A stretch of DNA of 64,000 bases from Pseudovibrio sp. Alg231-02 (GTDB lineage Bacteria > Pseudomonadota > Alphaproteobacteria > Rhizobiales > Stappiaceae). Positions within the stretch are counted from its first letter, which is position 1, and the number at the start of each line of letters is the position of its first letter. Below are positions 45,932 to 54,651 of this stretch, piece by piece. The stretch spans positions 163,343-227,342 of the forward strand of contig NZ_FREX01000010.1 of the NCBI RefSeq assembly GCF_900143565.1, in the 5' to 3' direction. The notes under the pieces are model-generated. The model saw only the letters and a list, made by a program, of their open reading frames with translations, ran no database searches and was not told the origin of the DNA. The translations under genes and the position numbers were made by a program.

Positions 45932-46195
45932 TTAGTCTTTGGAGACTTCCAGCGCACAAGGTTCGAGCAGCTCCGAGATTTTCTCGCTACTTCCCTGCAC
46001 ATCTTCAATGTGATTGCGCACAGTATCAAACAGCGTCAGCAACGCTTCATACTCCTGTGTGTGCTCCATGCGTTCGCTCAGAACCACACTCATAGAATAA
46101 ACCAGATTTTTGAGGTGGTTGGCTGTGAGGTGAAGCTGGTCCACTTCATTGCGAAGGGACGTATGGGCACATTTCTCTTTACCAGTATCAGTCAT
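45932..46195 (-). CDS. Small coiled-coil protein of unknown function
   Basis: The 87-aa helical protein has a likely coiled coil (LRNEVDQLHLTANHLKNLVY, then EALLTLFDTVRNHIEDVQ) and no membrane segment. GAGGG lies 7 bases before the ATG, which supports translation. It lies in the island between the boundary gene and the primase module, and could be a phage-type regulatory protein. No family is recognised. Confidence 0.6.
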   Translation of the reverse strand: MTDTGKEKCAHTSLRNEVDQLHLTANHLKNLVYSMSVVLSERMEHTQEYEALLTLFDTVRNHIEDVQGSSEKISELLEPCALEVSKD

Positions 46196-46655
46196 CTAAA
46201 AACCCTCGTAAGTAGTTAGAACACCACTCAACAGAAGGCTTCTGATGGCCCACTGGCGAGCGGGAGGTTCAGAACCTGTACGAGGCAGGCGGGTTTATTC
46301 CCCCGCAAAGGGTATTGTATTCACCGCCCTCCCGCCCATAAGCGAGAGTTTGCGTTTGGAGAACCAACTCCAGACACAAAAAAGCCGCGAATTAACGGTT
46401 GCGGTGACCGCTCGTACATGAGGTTCTGACGCCTCAAGATGACCATGCGATGATTGGCGCAAGGTGTCAATGCAAGGAAACCGAATTCCTCCACAAACCC
46501 ATAGGATTAGCGGGGCCAAAAAAGGAGAACAACAACAAGAACATCAACACCAAGCCCTCGCGAAAACCACATAGGCACTCGCGCCGTGGTCTCGAACTAC
46601 CCGTAGGCAAGGAAAAGCCCGGGAAGGACCCGTGATGTTTGGGAAGAGGAAACGA
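46196..46655. other. Intergenic stretch between the coiled-coil gene and primase
   Basis: No gene is called in this 460-bp stretch. It contains short hairpins such as TGGAG / CTCCA (46357-46372). A 74-codon minus-strand frame (46295-46519) has no ribosome site and is only a candidate. The position just downstream of a phage-type primase is where P4-like elements carry small regulatory RNAs or Ash-like proteins. Confidence 0.4.
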
Positions 46656-48770
46656 CTAAATCACATCCAGATAAATCAACCGCTTTGAACCCGTCGCCTT
46701 CTTCAGCACCTGAATACGCTTTTGCCTCAGCAATGGAGCCGCTCGATCTACCGCATTCCCAAAGGCATTTACCTTTTGCGGCCAAAAGCGCGAGCCTCTG
46801 ATCTGGTCACTCACAACCATATTGAGCTCTGTCAGCAGCTCAGTTGCCGTACCCACCCAGCTCTCACCACCTTGCCGGACCATGAGAAACTCATAGAGAG
46901 CCACCGCAACCGGATCACCTTCAAACACAGCTTCCGCCGTACCACGCCGGTTGCTTTCATAAGCTTCCAGAAACTCACCCTCCTCCCAGCCAAGACCAGA
47001 AGAGGCAGCCACCATCAACCGCGCAAAGTCCGCCATACGTGGATGGCGATCCAAATGCACACTCTCAATATTGCGAATGGCCGCGCTCAATGCATCCAGT
47101 AGAGCACCAAGCATACGCGGTTTGAGCTGCTCCCATTCTTGCCAGAACAGCTCTTCCGGCTGACGGCCCACTTCATCAATCCTCTTGAGGCGAACAGAAA
47201 GCGCCCGCTCTGCCAGATCAGCCCGCTCAGTCAGCGCAGGAATGCCATTAAGCAGCACAGGCCGCGCCCCTTGAAACCAATAGGCATCGCCATCCGTGTG
47301 CAGCTTACGAGAGATAAACCCACTCCCCGTCGCCATCCGGCAAATCGCATCAGACAACCAGCCTTCCATTTTCGAGACATTATCGAAGTTGAGCACATGC
47401 CCGTTTTGCGCCATCACCATAAGGTCACGCTCATCCTTGGGAAGAGAGGACGCAGAAACCGCACAGGGATCTGTAATCGACCGCAACAGCCGCGCCATAG
47501 TGCTCTTGCCACTACCTTGCTCTCCACCAAGTGCTAAAACCGGATAACTCCGACTACGCCCCCACAAGCACGCCACCATCCAACCAAGAACAAGCTTGCA
47601 GTCCTCTTCCTCCGCATTAATCAGATGATGCATCTCTTCAATGCCATGCCCTTTTTCAGGCACGGGTAACGCAGACATAGTCTGCTTGCGGATGAACTTG
47701 ACGGGAGGATTACTGATCACCTCCCAACCGTCACGGGTGATACGGACCGCTCGCCAGCTCTCATCTGCCAGATCGAGCCAGCTTTCTCCATCTTGCCAGC
47801 CAGTCCGCATATACGGCACACGACAAGCACCCTGCTCCAACGCACGCACCTCAAACACCCGCAAGGCATCACCTAGGTTTTGCGTTGAAGGTGCAAGCCC
47901 GGTCTTTTCATAATATCGCCCCACCAGCCAACGCTTGAAGCTTTGGCTCTCAACCGGCCAATGCTCATAGTGACCATTCACAAACACAGTGGCAAAGGCG
48001 TCTTTTTGCGGAGAATGCCAAAGCTCCAGATCCTGCGCGACTGATAACAAACTCACACCACGCGCACGCGGCTTAGCTTCCAGCTCTTCCGCATCTTCTG
48101 CTTGAGAAGGCAAGACGAAAGCTTCGGCCTGCTCTGGCGTCCATCCATCCGCCAAGGCATCAGCAGCATCCCAGCCATTGGAAACATCATCCGGCGGATC
48201 AAGAATCCTCACCGATGCTGCTCCAACCTTCTCAAGGCAACCGGCAACATCATACGCAAACTTCAACCCTGCCTCATCCGCATCAGGCCAGATAAAAACA
48301 TCTCGCCCTTTAAGCGCAGACCACCCCGCTTTCTTGGCAGCGTTGGAGCCACCGGGAGAGCTGATACAAACATGTTTCAGTAACAACTGCCTTGCAGCAT
48401 CCGCAGCCTTCTCCCCCTCAACAATAATAACGGGCGCATCTGGAGCTTCTGCCAGAAGCTCCAAGCCATATAGCGGCCTCGGCTGCGGCCACGTCTCCCA
48501 TCGCCATTTCAACTGCTCTCCAACTTGGAACAAACACAGCGGACGGTAGCTCTTACCCTCCCCTTCGATATCAAAACGGCAGATATAGCCAAGCACTGCA
48601 CCACTCGTATCTCGGTAGGTCCATCGATGCGACGGCATCCCAAGCTTAGGATGGAAAGCAGGAGGCTCCGGTGCCTCATCTGGCACCGGAAGCACAATCG
48701 CCTTTTGTGGCGGCGTTCGATTGGATTTGGTTGCTTGGTCTGTTTTGATTGGAGCAAACGGATCACTCAT
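46656..48770 (-). CDS. Phage/satellite-type primase-helicase (Toprim plus AAA+)
   Basis: This 704-aa replication protein of an integrated element has a Toprim primase domain in its first ~220 residues (PVIIVEGEKAADAARQLL, CISSPGGSNAAKKAGW, IWPDADEAG). A DUF927/AAA+-type helicase half has Walker A LALGGEQGSGKSTMARLLR near residue 420 and Walker B-like GHVLNFDNV. The start at 48770 follows GGAGTGG and overlaps the stop of the zinc-domain gene by 8 bp. A longer start at 48785 would place that ribosome site inside the gene. The CHC2-like zinc domain is encoded separately just upstream, so the primase is split into two polypeptides. Confidence 0.88.
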   Translation of the reverse strand: MSDPFAPIKTDQATKSNRTPPQKAIVLPVPDEAPEPPAFHPKLGMPSHRWTYRDTSGAVLGYICRFDIEGEGKSYRPLCLFQVGEQLKWRWETWPQPRPLYGLELLAEAPDAPVIIVEGEKAADAARQLLLKHVCISSPGGSNAAKKAGWSALKGRDVFIWPDADEAGLKFAYDVAGCLEKVGAASVRILDPPDDVSNGWDAADALADGWTPEQAEAFVLPSQAEDAEELEAKPRARGVSLLSVAQDLELWHSPQKDAFATVFVNGHYEHWPVESQSFKRWLVGRYYEKTGLAPSTQNLGDALRVFEVRALEQGACRVPYMRTGWQDGESWLDLADESWRAVRITRDGWEVISNPPVKFIRKQTMSALPVPEKGHGIEEMHHLINAEEEDCKLVLGWMVACLWGRSRSYPVLALGGEQGSGKSTMARLLRSITDPCAVSASSLPKDERDLMVMAQNGHVLNFDNVSKMEGWLSDAICRMATGSGFISRKLHTDGDAYWFQGARPVLLNGIPALTERADLAERALSVRLKRIDEVGRQPEELFWQEWEQLKPRMLGALLDALSAAIRNIESVHLDRHPRMADFARLMVAASSGLGWEEGEFLEAYESNRRGTAEAVFEGDPVAVALYEFLMVRQGGESWVGTATELLTELNMVVSDQIRGSRFWPQKVNAFGNAVDRAAPLLRQKRIQVLKKATGSKRLIYLDVI

Positions 48771-49080
48771 AAGCATCCACTCCAATCATATCAGCCAGAT
48801 TGCAAGCGGCTTGCTTTTGCGAGAGTGAGAACAGATAGGCTCCAAGGCTGATAAAATCCCGCCCGCCTTCACCAGTCGCAAAGTCACACCACAAACCTGA
48901 AGCTATATTGATCTTGAAGGAACCGGCCCGCCGATCAATCCGGCGCGGGTTCTTAACGGTATACTCACAGCCACAAAGTCGCCCACCGGGAAGCCACTGC
49001 CTGCAGATCGTATCACCATGCAATAAAGCAGCTCTGGCTATGCGCTGAAAAGCAATGCGGGGATTGTGTCGCCGTCTCAT
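48763..49080 (-). CDS. Primase zinc-domain protein (N-terminal half of split primase)
   Basis: This 105-aa protein resembles the N-terminal zinc-binding module of phage-type primases: DTICRQWLPGGRLCGCEYTV and FKINIASGLWCDFATGEGGR, then FISLGAYLF. The Cys residues near 35, 47, 49 and 73 could bind zinc. It overlaps the AlpA stop by 4 bp (ATGA) and the primase start by 8 bp, so the three genes are translationally coupled. Confidence 0.8.
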   Translation of the reverse strand: MRRRHNPRIAFQRIARAALLHGDTICRQWLPGGRLCGCEYTVKNPRRIDRRAGSFKINIASGLWCDFATGEGGRDFISLGAYLFSLSQKQAACNLADMIGVDAYE

Positions 49081-49301
49081 GACCTCGCCCCCACTTCACT
49101 CGTGGAGCTGGTCAAATGAGATTCAATCCATACCTGTATGTCAGAAGGCCGGTAGCGTACCGCCTTACCCAGCTTCACATATTTCGGCCCACCACCACGC
49201 ACCCGCCACGCCTGTATGGTCCGTATAGAAATTCCAAGATAATCCGCCGCAGCAGCTTCCGTAATCAAAGCGTTCTCAACGCTGTTCAGTTCCGTCCTCA
49301 T
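49077..49301 (-). CDS. AlpA/excisionase-type helix-turn-helix protein
   Basis: This 74-aa MerR-like winged-helix protein carries the pattern of AlpA and phage excisionases: LITEAAAADYLGISIRTIQA, WRVRGGGPKYVKLGKAVRYR and PSDIQVWI. Such proteins control integrase expression or direct excision. The start at 49301 has GGAG 9 bases upstream; two other ATGs at 49307 and 49310 are possible. It heads the replication module (ATGA overlap with the next gene). Confidence 0.88.
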   Translation of the reverse strand: MRTELNSVENALITEAAAADYLGISIRTIQAWRVRGGGPKYVKLGKAVRYRPSDIQVWIESHLTSSTSEVGARS

Positions 49302-49407
49302 AACCATCATCTCCGCTCATTTACGATGAGGAAATGCTGATTGGATTTCACCGGTAAAAATAGGTGGCACGATTAATCAGTGCGGGTGTTTTAATTTATG
49401 TCTCTGA

Positions 49408-50190
49408 TCATTTTGAAGGAATACGGCCTGCTTGTTTAAACGACTTCGGTGCATAATCACCCCACAGGCGATCAAACTGACGCCCACTTACTCCCGGGAA
49501 GAGCTGCAATACTTCCCTCCGTACCTCCGCCTTCGTTGAGCGTGGCTGGTCCCCAAGCGCTTCGAGAAAACGGATGACATCAGCCTCAACAAAACGGCCT
49601 TTACTATCAGAATTAGAGTTGCGCTTTGCCTTCGTGCTTTGAGCCACAAATATCGTCAAATCTTCGGCCAGCACTTGCCGCTGATCACCATCAACACGTA
49701 AGAGTTCATTTCTTCGCAATGAGACATAGGAGAACTCAGAGGACCAGAGAGAGGCAGGCACGTCAACAGCTTCAGCTAGGGCGCTCTCACGTCCTTTCAC
49801 TATGAGCTCACCACACTGCAGAGCTGAGATCAGAGCCAAATACGTTTCAAATATCAGCTGAGTTGCTAGCTTTTCCTCAGCTCTCTGGGGAACTTTGCCG
49901 CTCTCAAGGATTTCCATCAACCCATGGTCATCTAGCCACTCGGGAAGAACTGTTTTCTTGTGGCATTGAGTTAAAGTTCGAAGGTCAGCAGTTACAGGCC
50001 AACAGCTAGGCGAGAGATAGGAAAAATAAGAACAAATGCCCTCGAGCGACCAATCGTAAACCGATGCAACCACGCTTGCGTCATAGATTGCTTCACTCAC
50101 TTCATCTCGATCAAACAGTAATCCTTCGAAAGCATCTTTGAAGAAATGCCCTTCGACAAGCGTCAGATCATACGCTGCAATCTCCCCCAT
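49408..50190 (-). CDS. Island protein of unknown function
   Basis: The 260-aa mostly helical acidic protein has no recognised family. The C-terminal ~60 residues (KGRFVEADVIRFLEALGD, KAEVRREVLQLFPGVSGRQF, DRLWGDYAP) look like a compact helical DNA- or protein-binding unit often encoded next to AlpA-type genes. The start at 50190 has AGGAG 6 bases upstream; a codon 33 bases earlier is also open. It precedes the AlpA-primase genes in the same direction. Confidence 0.72.
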   Translation of the reverse strand: MGEIAAYDLTLVEGHFFKDAFEGLLFDRDEVSEAIYDASVVASVYDWSLEGICSYFSYLSPSCWPVTADLRTLTQCHKKTVLPEWLDDHGLMEILESGKVPQRAEEKLATQLIFETYLALISALQCGELIVKGRESALAEAVDVPASLWSSEFSYVSLRRNELLRVDGDQRQVLAEDLTIFVAQSTKAKRNSNSDSKGRFVEADVIRFLEALGDQPRSTKAEVRREVLQLFPGVSGRQFDRLWGDYAPKSFKQAGRIPSK

Positions 50191-50238
50191 TGGATCTCCT
50201 AACCTAACAATCACGAACACCACTGTAGACTAGTGCAA

Positions 50239-50371
50239 ACTGGGGAGTGAGAATGCGTAAAAATTTTCGTTTAGTAACGAGTAGAACGAAAGGGAACCTA
50301 CTCTCGGAAAGCAGTTCTCAAAACAGCCAGTCAAGTAGCATGTCTTTTTGCCTCATTTCTCACTCCAGTCA
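50239..50371. repeat. Imperfect inverted repeats flanking ~98 bp (MITE-like)
   Basis: The left arm ACTGGGGAGTGAGAATG (50239-50255) and the reverse complement of 50354-50371 (TGACTGGAGTGAGAAATG) match except for a two-G gap and one extra A. The spacer is AT-rich. It could be a miniature element or the ends of a decayed insertion sequence. Confidence 0.5.
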
Positions 50372-50484
50372 GCAAGATCTCGGGTCGAAACACTTCCTTA
50401 CTCAAATCAACTGATCTGTGCTTAGGCCTTCACCGCACGCTCACCGCTCACGCAATATCTTAGACAACGCGGCGCGTAGTTTTT

Positions 50485-50649
50485 GCTCCTCCCGCCCTGA
50501 ATCCTATCGAGATTACATCGTCAAGCATTCGAAAGGCGGCTGCAAGAAGTTATCACGAGCTCTGGCAGGCTGTCGGGTAAGTCTGCCAACGGTTCAAAGA
50601 GGATGAGTGTAGCAACGTCTTCAAGGCTGTAGGATATGAAACCGATTAA
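50485..50649 (+). pseudogene. IS630-family transposase, C-terminal relic
   Basis: The reading frame from 50485 gives LNPIE, KAAARSYHELWQAVG, an in-frame stop at 50578-50580, then CSNVFKAVGYETD and a stop at 50647-50649. This is the DDE-glutamate region and C-terminus typical of IS630/Tc1-like transposases, which usually read LNPIE, a few residues, KAAAR, then a CxNYFxxAGY-type end. Bases are missing before LNPIE and no N-terminal half is visible. It is inactive. Confidence 0.8.
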
Positions 50650-50796
50650 ACGCGACGCACTCCAAAAATCAAAATTGGAAGGCGAGGACTGAACACCGGT
50701 TACGATAGAGCCATACAACATGGGCAATGATTTAAGGCAGAAACCGGTGGTGCTTGTAACTGATCGGAACTGAGGTCATAGTGCTCGCTTACTCAT

Positions 50797-50820
50797 TAAG
50801 ACTGGGGTCAGAGTTAACTT
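50797..50820. repeat. GGGGTCAGAGT-type repeat at the end of the YD-repeat gene
   Basis: The sequence TGGGGTCAGAGTTAACTT covers the stop codon of the YD-repeat gene. GGGGTCAGAGT followed by an ACTT-like end resembles motifs common at ends of REP-associated or insertion elements in many genomes. That link is from memory and not proven here. Confidence 0.4.
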
Positions 50821-53800
50821 GATGGCGCCCCGTAAGGTCCCTTCCAGAACGGTATTTGAGGCCATATCAGACCTTCGGGGATCAATTGACCAAAAGGAAA
50901 GAAGTTATCGAGAACCTGCAGCCGCGACAGGACATAAAACATACCACTAAACATTCCAAAGCTGTTCAGTTTTGACATACGTACGGCTATTCGCGAAGAA
51001 GCATCAGCACCGAAAAGAGTGTGATCGAAGGGAAAGGTATAGCGTGTCTTATCGTCGGTTCTGAGCAGCACCCCATTCATACAGGGTAGACACGAAACCG
51101 GTTCATTATCCAGCATCATAAACCAGCGATGTCCTGCAGCATAATAAGGGCTACAGAAGCGTCGTGTTCCCCCGATTTCCTTCATTCTGACATCACAAAT
51201 CTGACCCGTAAGAGTATAATTGAGATCTACCTCATCATGAAGATTACTTGCCCTTGAGTTTTGCAAAAATCCTGGAAGCAAATTGGAAAATCGAATGGAC
51301 TTAACCCTACCAACAACATCACGATCAAATTCGTAGCATAGAATATCCCGGTCATCCGCAACGAGCGTCACGGTTTGAACAGCCCCAGCAGGGTTATGCT
51401 GAGTATTAAATGCCACTTCTCGACCTTTGGACTCCAGAGCAAACCGGTCACCATGATCTGTGATCAGCAGTTCCTGACCATTCAAGTCAATCCTCAAATA
51501 ATCATCCACTTGGTTCACATTCAGGTAGAAACCCGCACTTTCGCAGACAAACCCATTTGCTCTTAATGTGTAGCGATCTGTTCCTGAAGCGTCGATGCAT
51601 TCGCCTTCCTTGTCGGAAAATCTCCTTGAAAAACTGGTTTGAATGCCATGCTGATTATCAATAGTCCCCGATTGGACAATTCCGGTTACATAGTCCGTTT
51701 CGGTATTGAATCGAAAAATCGCGTGGTCAGGATCGTCGATAACTTGCCAGCTTTGATCTGAATAGCATTTAAATTTTTGCCCATTCAGTTTTAGGATGTC
51801 GCAACCCTCGTCCCTCTCAATCTGAGCAAAAAAGTGATCACTTGTAACAGCACTTAACCGACCAGTATCATCATAGGTGTAGCGAAAAACCCTGTCGTCA
51901 ATCTGTTCCGTTTCAAGAAGTGTTCCCAAATAATTTCTTTTGAGAACCTGCTGACCATCGGTCAAACTGCAAAGGCGACCAACGCCATCAAACGCAGCAT
52001 CCAGCGATTGCTGAGGTTGGCCAGTCAAGTTTGCATCCCATTGATGGACATTGGTTTTGATGTTTCCATCAGATTGTTCGGATCTTGCCAAATGAGCTGT
52101 TCGGGCAATGTCAAACACATCAGCCCCCGTTGAGGAAAAGGTCCATTCCTCGGAACTACCTGCAACTGCAAGATCATTTATAAACCCGGAACGACTGAAA
52201 CCCACTTCGACGGAGCGATCCTCCAAACCGACCGGGCGACCAAAGACATCCCGACCAATAACTTCGGTTCCAATCTCGACAAAATCAGAGTGATTATCAG
52301 CATGGTAAAACTGAAGATGCGATACAGGCACCACATTGGAGGAAAAAGGAGATAACAAAGGCTCAGATACCCCCAGAAAAGCCGCATGAAACAAACTAGA
52401 CATACCGTCCAGAAGATTATGAGGCAGGCCCACATGAATACAAGAAGGATCCCCGGAAAGAGCTCCTCGCCAGGTGGTTCTTTCAACAGGAGCCGAAAGA
52501 ATATCATGCATATGGGCAAGCAATATCTCAGCTCTACCCTCTTGAACAGACTGCGGCAATTCAATGAGACCGGCTACCGACAGAGGCCTTTTTCGTACAA
52601 TCTCAGCCAAAGAACCGAATAATTCTGATGGAGAAAATCGGGCTAATCGAGGTGTTTGTATCACCCCGTCTGCGAAGCAGAAGCTGGTATCTGGCGTTAT
52701 AAGTTCCGACAGGGCTTTCGTATCTTGAGCATACTTCAGCAACCATTCCAGACCCCGGAAATTCATCGAAAGCGGATTTCCGGCATCGTCATAACCAATT
52801 CTCAAAAGCTCCTGATCACCATCCTCTATTGACGCGAGCAGGCCCCATTCATCCTCATATGAGAATTCCAGACTTGTATCTTCACCTGCCTCCACCCGAT
52901 GCAAGCGGCCATCTCGCCAGTGATAGGTAACGGTTCGCCCATCTGCCAACCTGAAAGAGGAAAGAACGGCCTGGTCACAATCAATGCTGAATTCGGTTAT
53001 TGCATCTCCACCACGGCGGATTATCGTCGTGTCAGTGGCCGGATAGGCACATTCCAAGGGCGCCATGCCATGCCTGAAGCGCCTATTCAAAAGCCGGTTA
53101 TCACTATCTAGCTGCAAGGCTTCAAACGCACCTGAAGGTCTCACCCGGTGGGTAAGCTTCCCGTCGTCATTATACATATAGGCCCACTCTCCGGCATATG
53201 CCGAGCGAACCTGTACAAGCCTGCCATCATCATCATATCGATAGGACCCAACATCCTTTAGTTGACCGGTTACCCTATCCCGCTCGCTAATCCGATTGAT
53301 CTGCAAATCATCACAATGAATATCAAGATGCAGCCCGTCACTGCGGGAAACACTGGTCAAATTTCCGTAGGCTGACCGTTTGAAACGGATTTCATCGCCA
53401 GCTTCATTATATAACCTGCGCAGAAAAACTTTCTTACCGTCCGACAGGCCAAACTCGTAAAACAATCCCCCTGCTACCCGAAAGGTCGGGCGCATATTCA
53501 GGATTTCAAGCTTCCAGTCCTTTACAACAGGATTGGTGGAAATTCCCCCGGACCAGGGTATCTGGAAACGTGCTATCTCACCCGTTGGCAGGTGAAGGCT
53601 CAACCATTCCGGGCCCGGCAGAACATACAGGCTCCAGTTATCAATCCATCCCTCGCCAGTCTGTCCGTTGAAAAGTGACATGGACTGCCAGGTCGAGGTC
53701 AGAAAGAGGGGAATTTTTCCTGGATAATAAAGATCAGTTCTGGAAAAGGTCGCTTCACCAGAGACAGGATTGAAAATTGAATCCACAAGCCGGGTGTTTC

Positions 53801-53846
53801 CAGGCCTCTGCCCCCGATAATCGTAAAGGTCATAGAGTATGGACAT
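50814..53846 (-). CDS. RHS/YD-repeat protein with T6SS cargo context
   Basis: The 1010-aa protein begins with the RHS-type opening NPVSGEATFSRTDLYYPGKI, PLFLTSTWQS and GWIDNWSLYVLPG. Many YD-like repeats follow (SYRYDDDGRLVQVRSAY, AYMYNDDGKLTHRV, RIGYDDAGNPLSMNF, YTYDDTGRLSAVTSDHFF). RHS shells enclose a C-terminal toxin. Here no DPxG-type core boundary and no recognisable toxin domain are seen, and the chain ends GPYGAPSS at a stop inside a mobile-DNA-type repeat. It starts 2 bp after the SMI1 gene. It may be a truncated effector or a toxin-less shell; there is no signal peptide. Confidence 0.82.
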   Translation of the reverse strand: MSILYDLYDYRGQRPGNTRLVDSIFNPVSGEATFSRTDLYYPGKIPLFLTSTWQSMSLFNGQTGEGWIDNWSLYVLPGPEWLSLHLPTGEIARFQIPWSGGISTNPVVKDWKLEILNMRPTFRVAGGLFYEFGLSDGKKVFLRRLYNEAGDEIRFKRSAYGNLTSVSRSDGLHLDIHCDDLQINRISERDRVTGQLKDVGSYRYDDDGRLVQVRSAYAGEWAYMYNDDGKLTHRVRPSGAFEALQLDSDNRLLNRRFRHGMAPLECAYPATDTTIIRRGGDAITEFSIDCDQAVLSSFRLADGRTVTYHWRDGRLHRVEAGEDTSLEFSYEDEWGLLASIEDGDQELLRIGYDDAGNPLSMNFRGLEWLLKYAQDTKALSELITPDTSFCFADGVIQTPRLARFSPSELFGSLAEIVRKRPLSVAGLIELPQSVQEGRAEILLAHMHDILSAPVERTTWRGALSGDPSCIHVGLPHNLLDGMSSLFHAAFLGVSEPLLSPFSSNVVPVSHLQFYHADNHSDFVEIGTEVIGRDVFGRPVGLEDRSVEVGFSRSGFINDLAVAGSSEEWTFSSTGADVFDIARTAHLARSEQSDGNIKTNVHQWDANLTGQPQQSLDAAFDGVGRLCSLTDGQQVLKRNYLGTLLETEQIDDRVFRYTYDDTGRLSAVTSDHFFAQIERDEGCDILKLNGQKFKCYSDQSWQVIDDPDHAIFRFNTETDYVTGIVQSGTIDNQHGIQTSFSRRFSDKEGECIDASGTDRYTLRANGFVCESAGFYLNVNQVDDYLRIDLNGQELLITDHGDRFALESKGREVAFNTQHNPAGAVQTVTLVADDRDILCYEFDRDVVGRVKSIRFSNLLPGFLQNSRASNLHDEVDLNYTLTGQICDVRMKEIGGTRRFCSPYYAAGHRWFMMLDNEPVSCLPCMNGVLLRTDDKTRYTFPFDHTLFGADASSRIAVRMSKLNSFGMFSGMFYVLSRLQVLDNFFPFGQLIPEGLIWPQIPFWKGPYGAPSS

Positions 53847-53848
53847 GG

Positions 53849-54313
53849 TCAGCCCTGAAAGCTGAAGAGACGTTCAAGGAAATGATCTAAGCTTTTCCCG
53901 ATATAGTTGAGATTGCTGTAATCAGCGTCGCCTTCATTTTCATGATCCCAGAAATATATCGCGCCTGCATCATCTCCAGACAAGGACAGCAGGATCAGAT
54001 TACCGAACGGATCATGCGCAATGGGAAGCATATGGGATGGAACACGCTCGTCCTCGACATACATGGAACAATAATCCAGTAAATCTGACGTATCATCAGT
54101 TCCCACTGACAAAAACCAGTCCACCAAAGAGTCGCTATAGGGCCCATCATCATCAAGAAACGAGAAGCATTCTGGTATCGGTCTACCGCCATTGTGCTGA
54201 GACAAAAACGACCGGTAATCTGCTGGCAGAGCAAACCCTAGTTTCTTTTCCAAAGATGCAAGAGCTGCTTCATCAAGCCCGGTGGAAGCGTCCAATATCA
54301 CTGCCTTAGCCAT
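53849..54313 (-). CDS. SMI1/KNR4-family immunity protein (partner of the orphan WHH toxin)
   Basis: This 154-aa protein has the SMI1/KNR4 opening: LASLEKKLGFALPADYRSFL and SQHNGGRPIP, then FLDDDGPYSDSL and ILLSLSGDDAGAIYFWDHE. This superfamily supplies immunity proteins for many polymorphic nuclease toxins. Its start overlaps the end of the small WHH toxin gene by 8 bp, a typical toxin-immunity arrangement. Confidence 0.85.
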   Translation of the reverse strand: MAKAVILDASTGLDEAALASLEKKLGFALPADYRSFLSQHNGGRPIPECFSFLDDDGPYSDSLVDWFLSVGTDDTSDLLDYCSMYVEDERVPSHMLPIAHDPFGNLILLSLSGDDAGAIYFWDHENEGDADYSNLNYIGKSLDHFLERLFSFQG

Positions 54314-54518
54314 TCTTCAGTTGCTCCTTGATTACCGAAACACCACCGGAGTGAGGAAAGGCGTTATGCATGCTGGAATCGACAAGTTGCAATGTACCCG
54401 GATTGGCGCCATCATGGTGCCAGGTAAACCCCTTTGGAGTTCTGACATGCCCTGCATGCTGGTTTGCCATGTAACAGTCACGTACCCGACTGGGTTTAGC
54501 TGTCTTCGATACAGTCAT
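54306..54518 (-). CDS. Orphan WHH/HNH nuclease toxin module
   Basis: The 70-aa reading from the ATG at 54518 (GAG 6 bases upstream) ends with RTPKGFTWHHDG, GTLQLVDSSM and HNAFPHSGG. This is the WHH variant of the HNH/Endo VII nuclease fold found at the tips of polymorphic toxins. The frame is open to a TTG at 54635, 16 bp after the PAAR stop, so residues of a former carrier may be included (RIGSVKARLKEKN). It lacks its own delivery domain. It is either an orphan toxin tip or one delivered with the PAAR protein encoded immediately upstream. Confidence 0.75.
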   Translation of the reverse strand: MTVSKTAKPSRVRDCYMANQHAGHVRTPKGFTWHHDGANPGTLQLVDSSMHNAFPHSGGVSVIKEQLKNG

Positions 54519-54651
54519 ATTTTTCTCTTTTAATCTCGCTTTGACAGATCCAATCCGACCTGTTTCTTGCATGCATGTTCGTGTCTGCACCCTTAAAATC
54601 AATTTGTGAAGGCGTGAAGACCGATTAAACTTCAACTACGTTCGGGTAAAC

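Larger units (their letters stand above)
50191..50813. other. Remnant-filled region between the replication module and the YD-repeat gene
   Basis: No intact gene is present. It holds an imperfect inverted repeat (50239-50255 and 50354-50371), a decayed IS630 transposase end (50485-50649) and a GGGGTCAGAGT-type repeat at the right border. It reads as a graveyard of mobile DNA. Confidence 0.7.
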
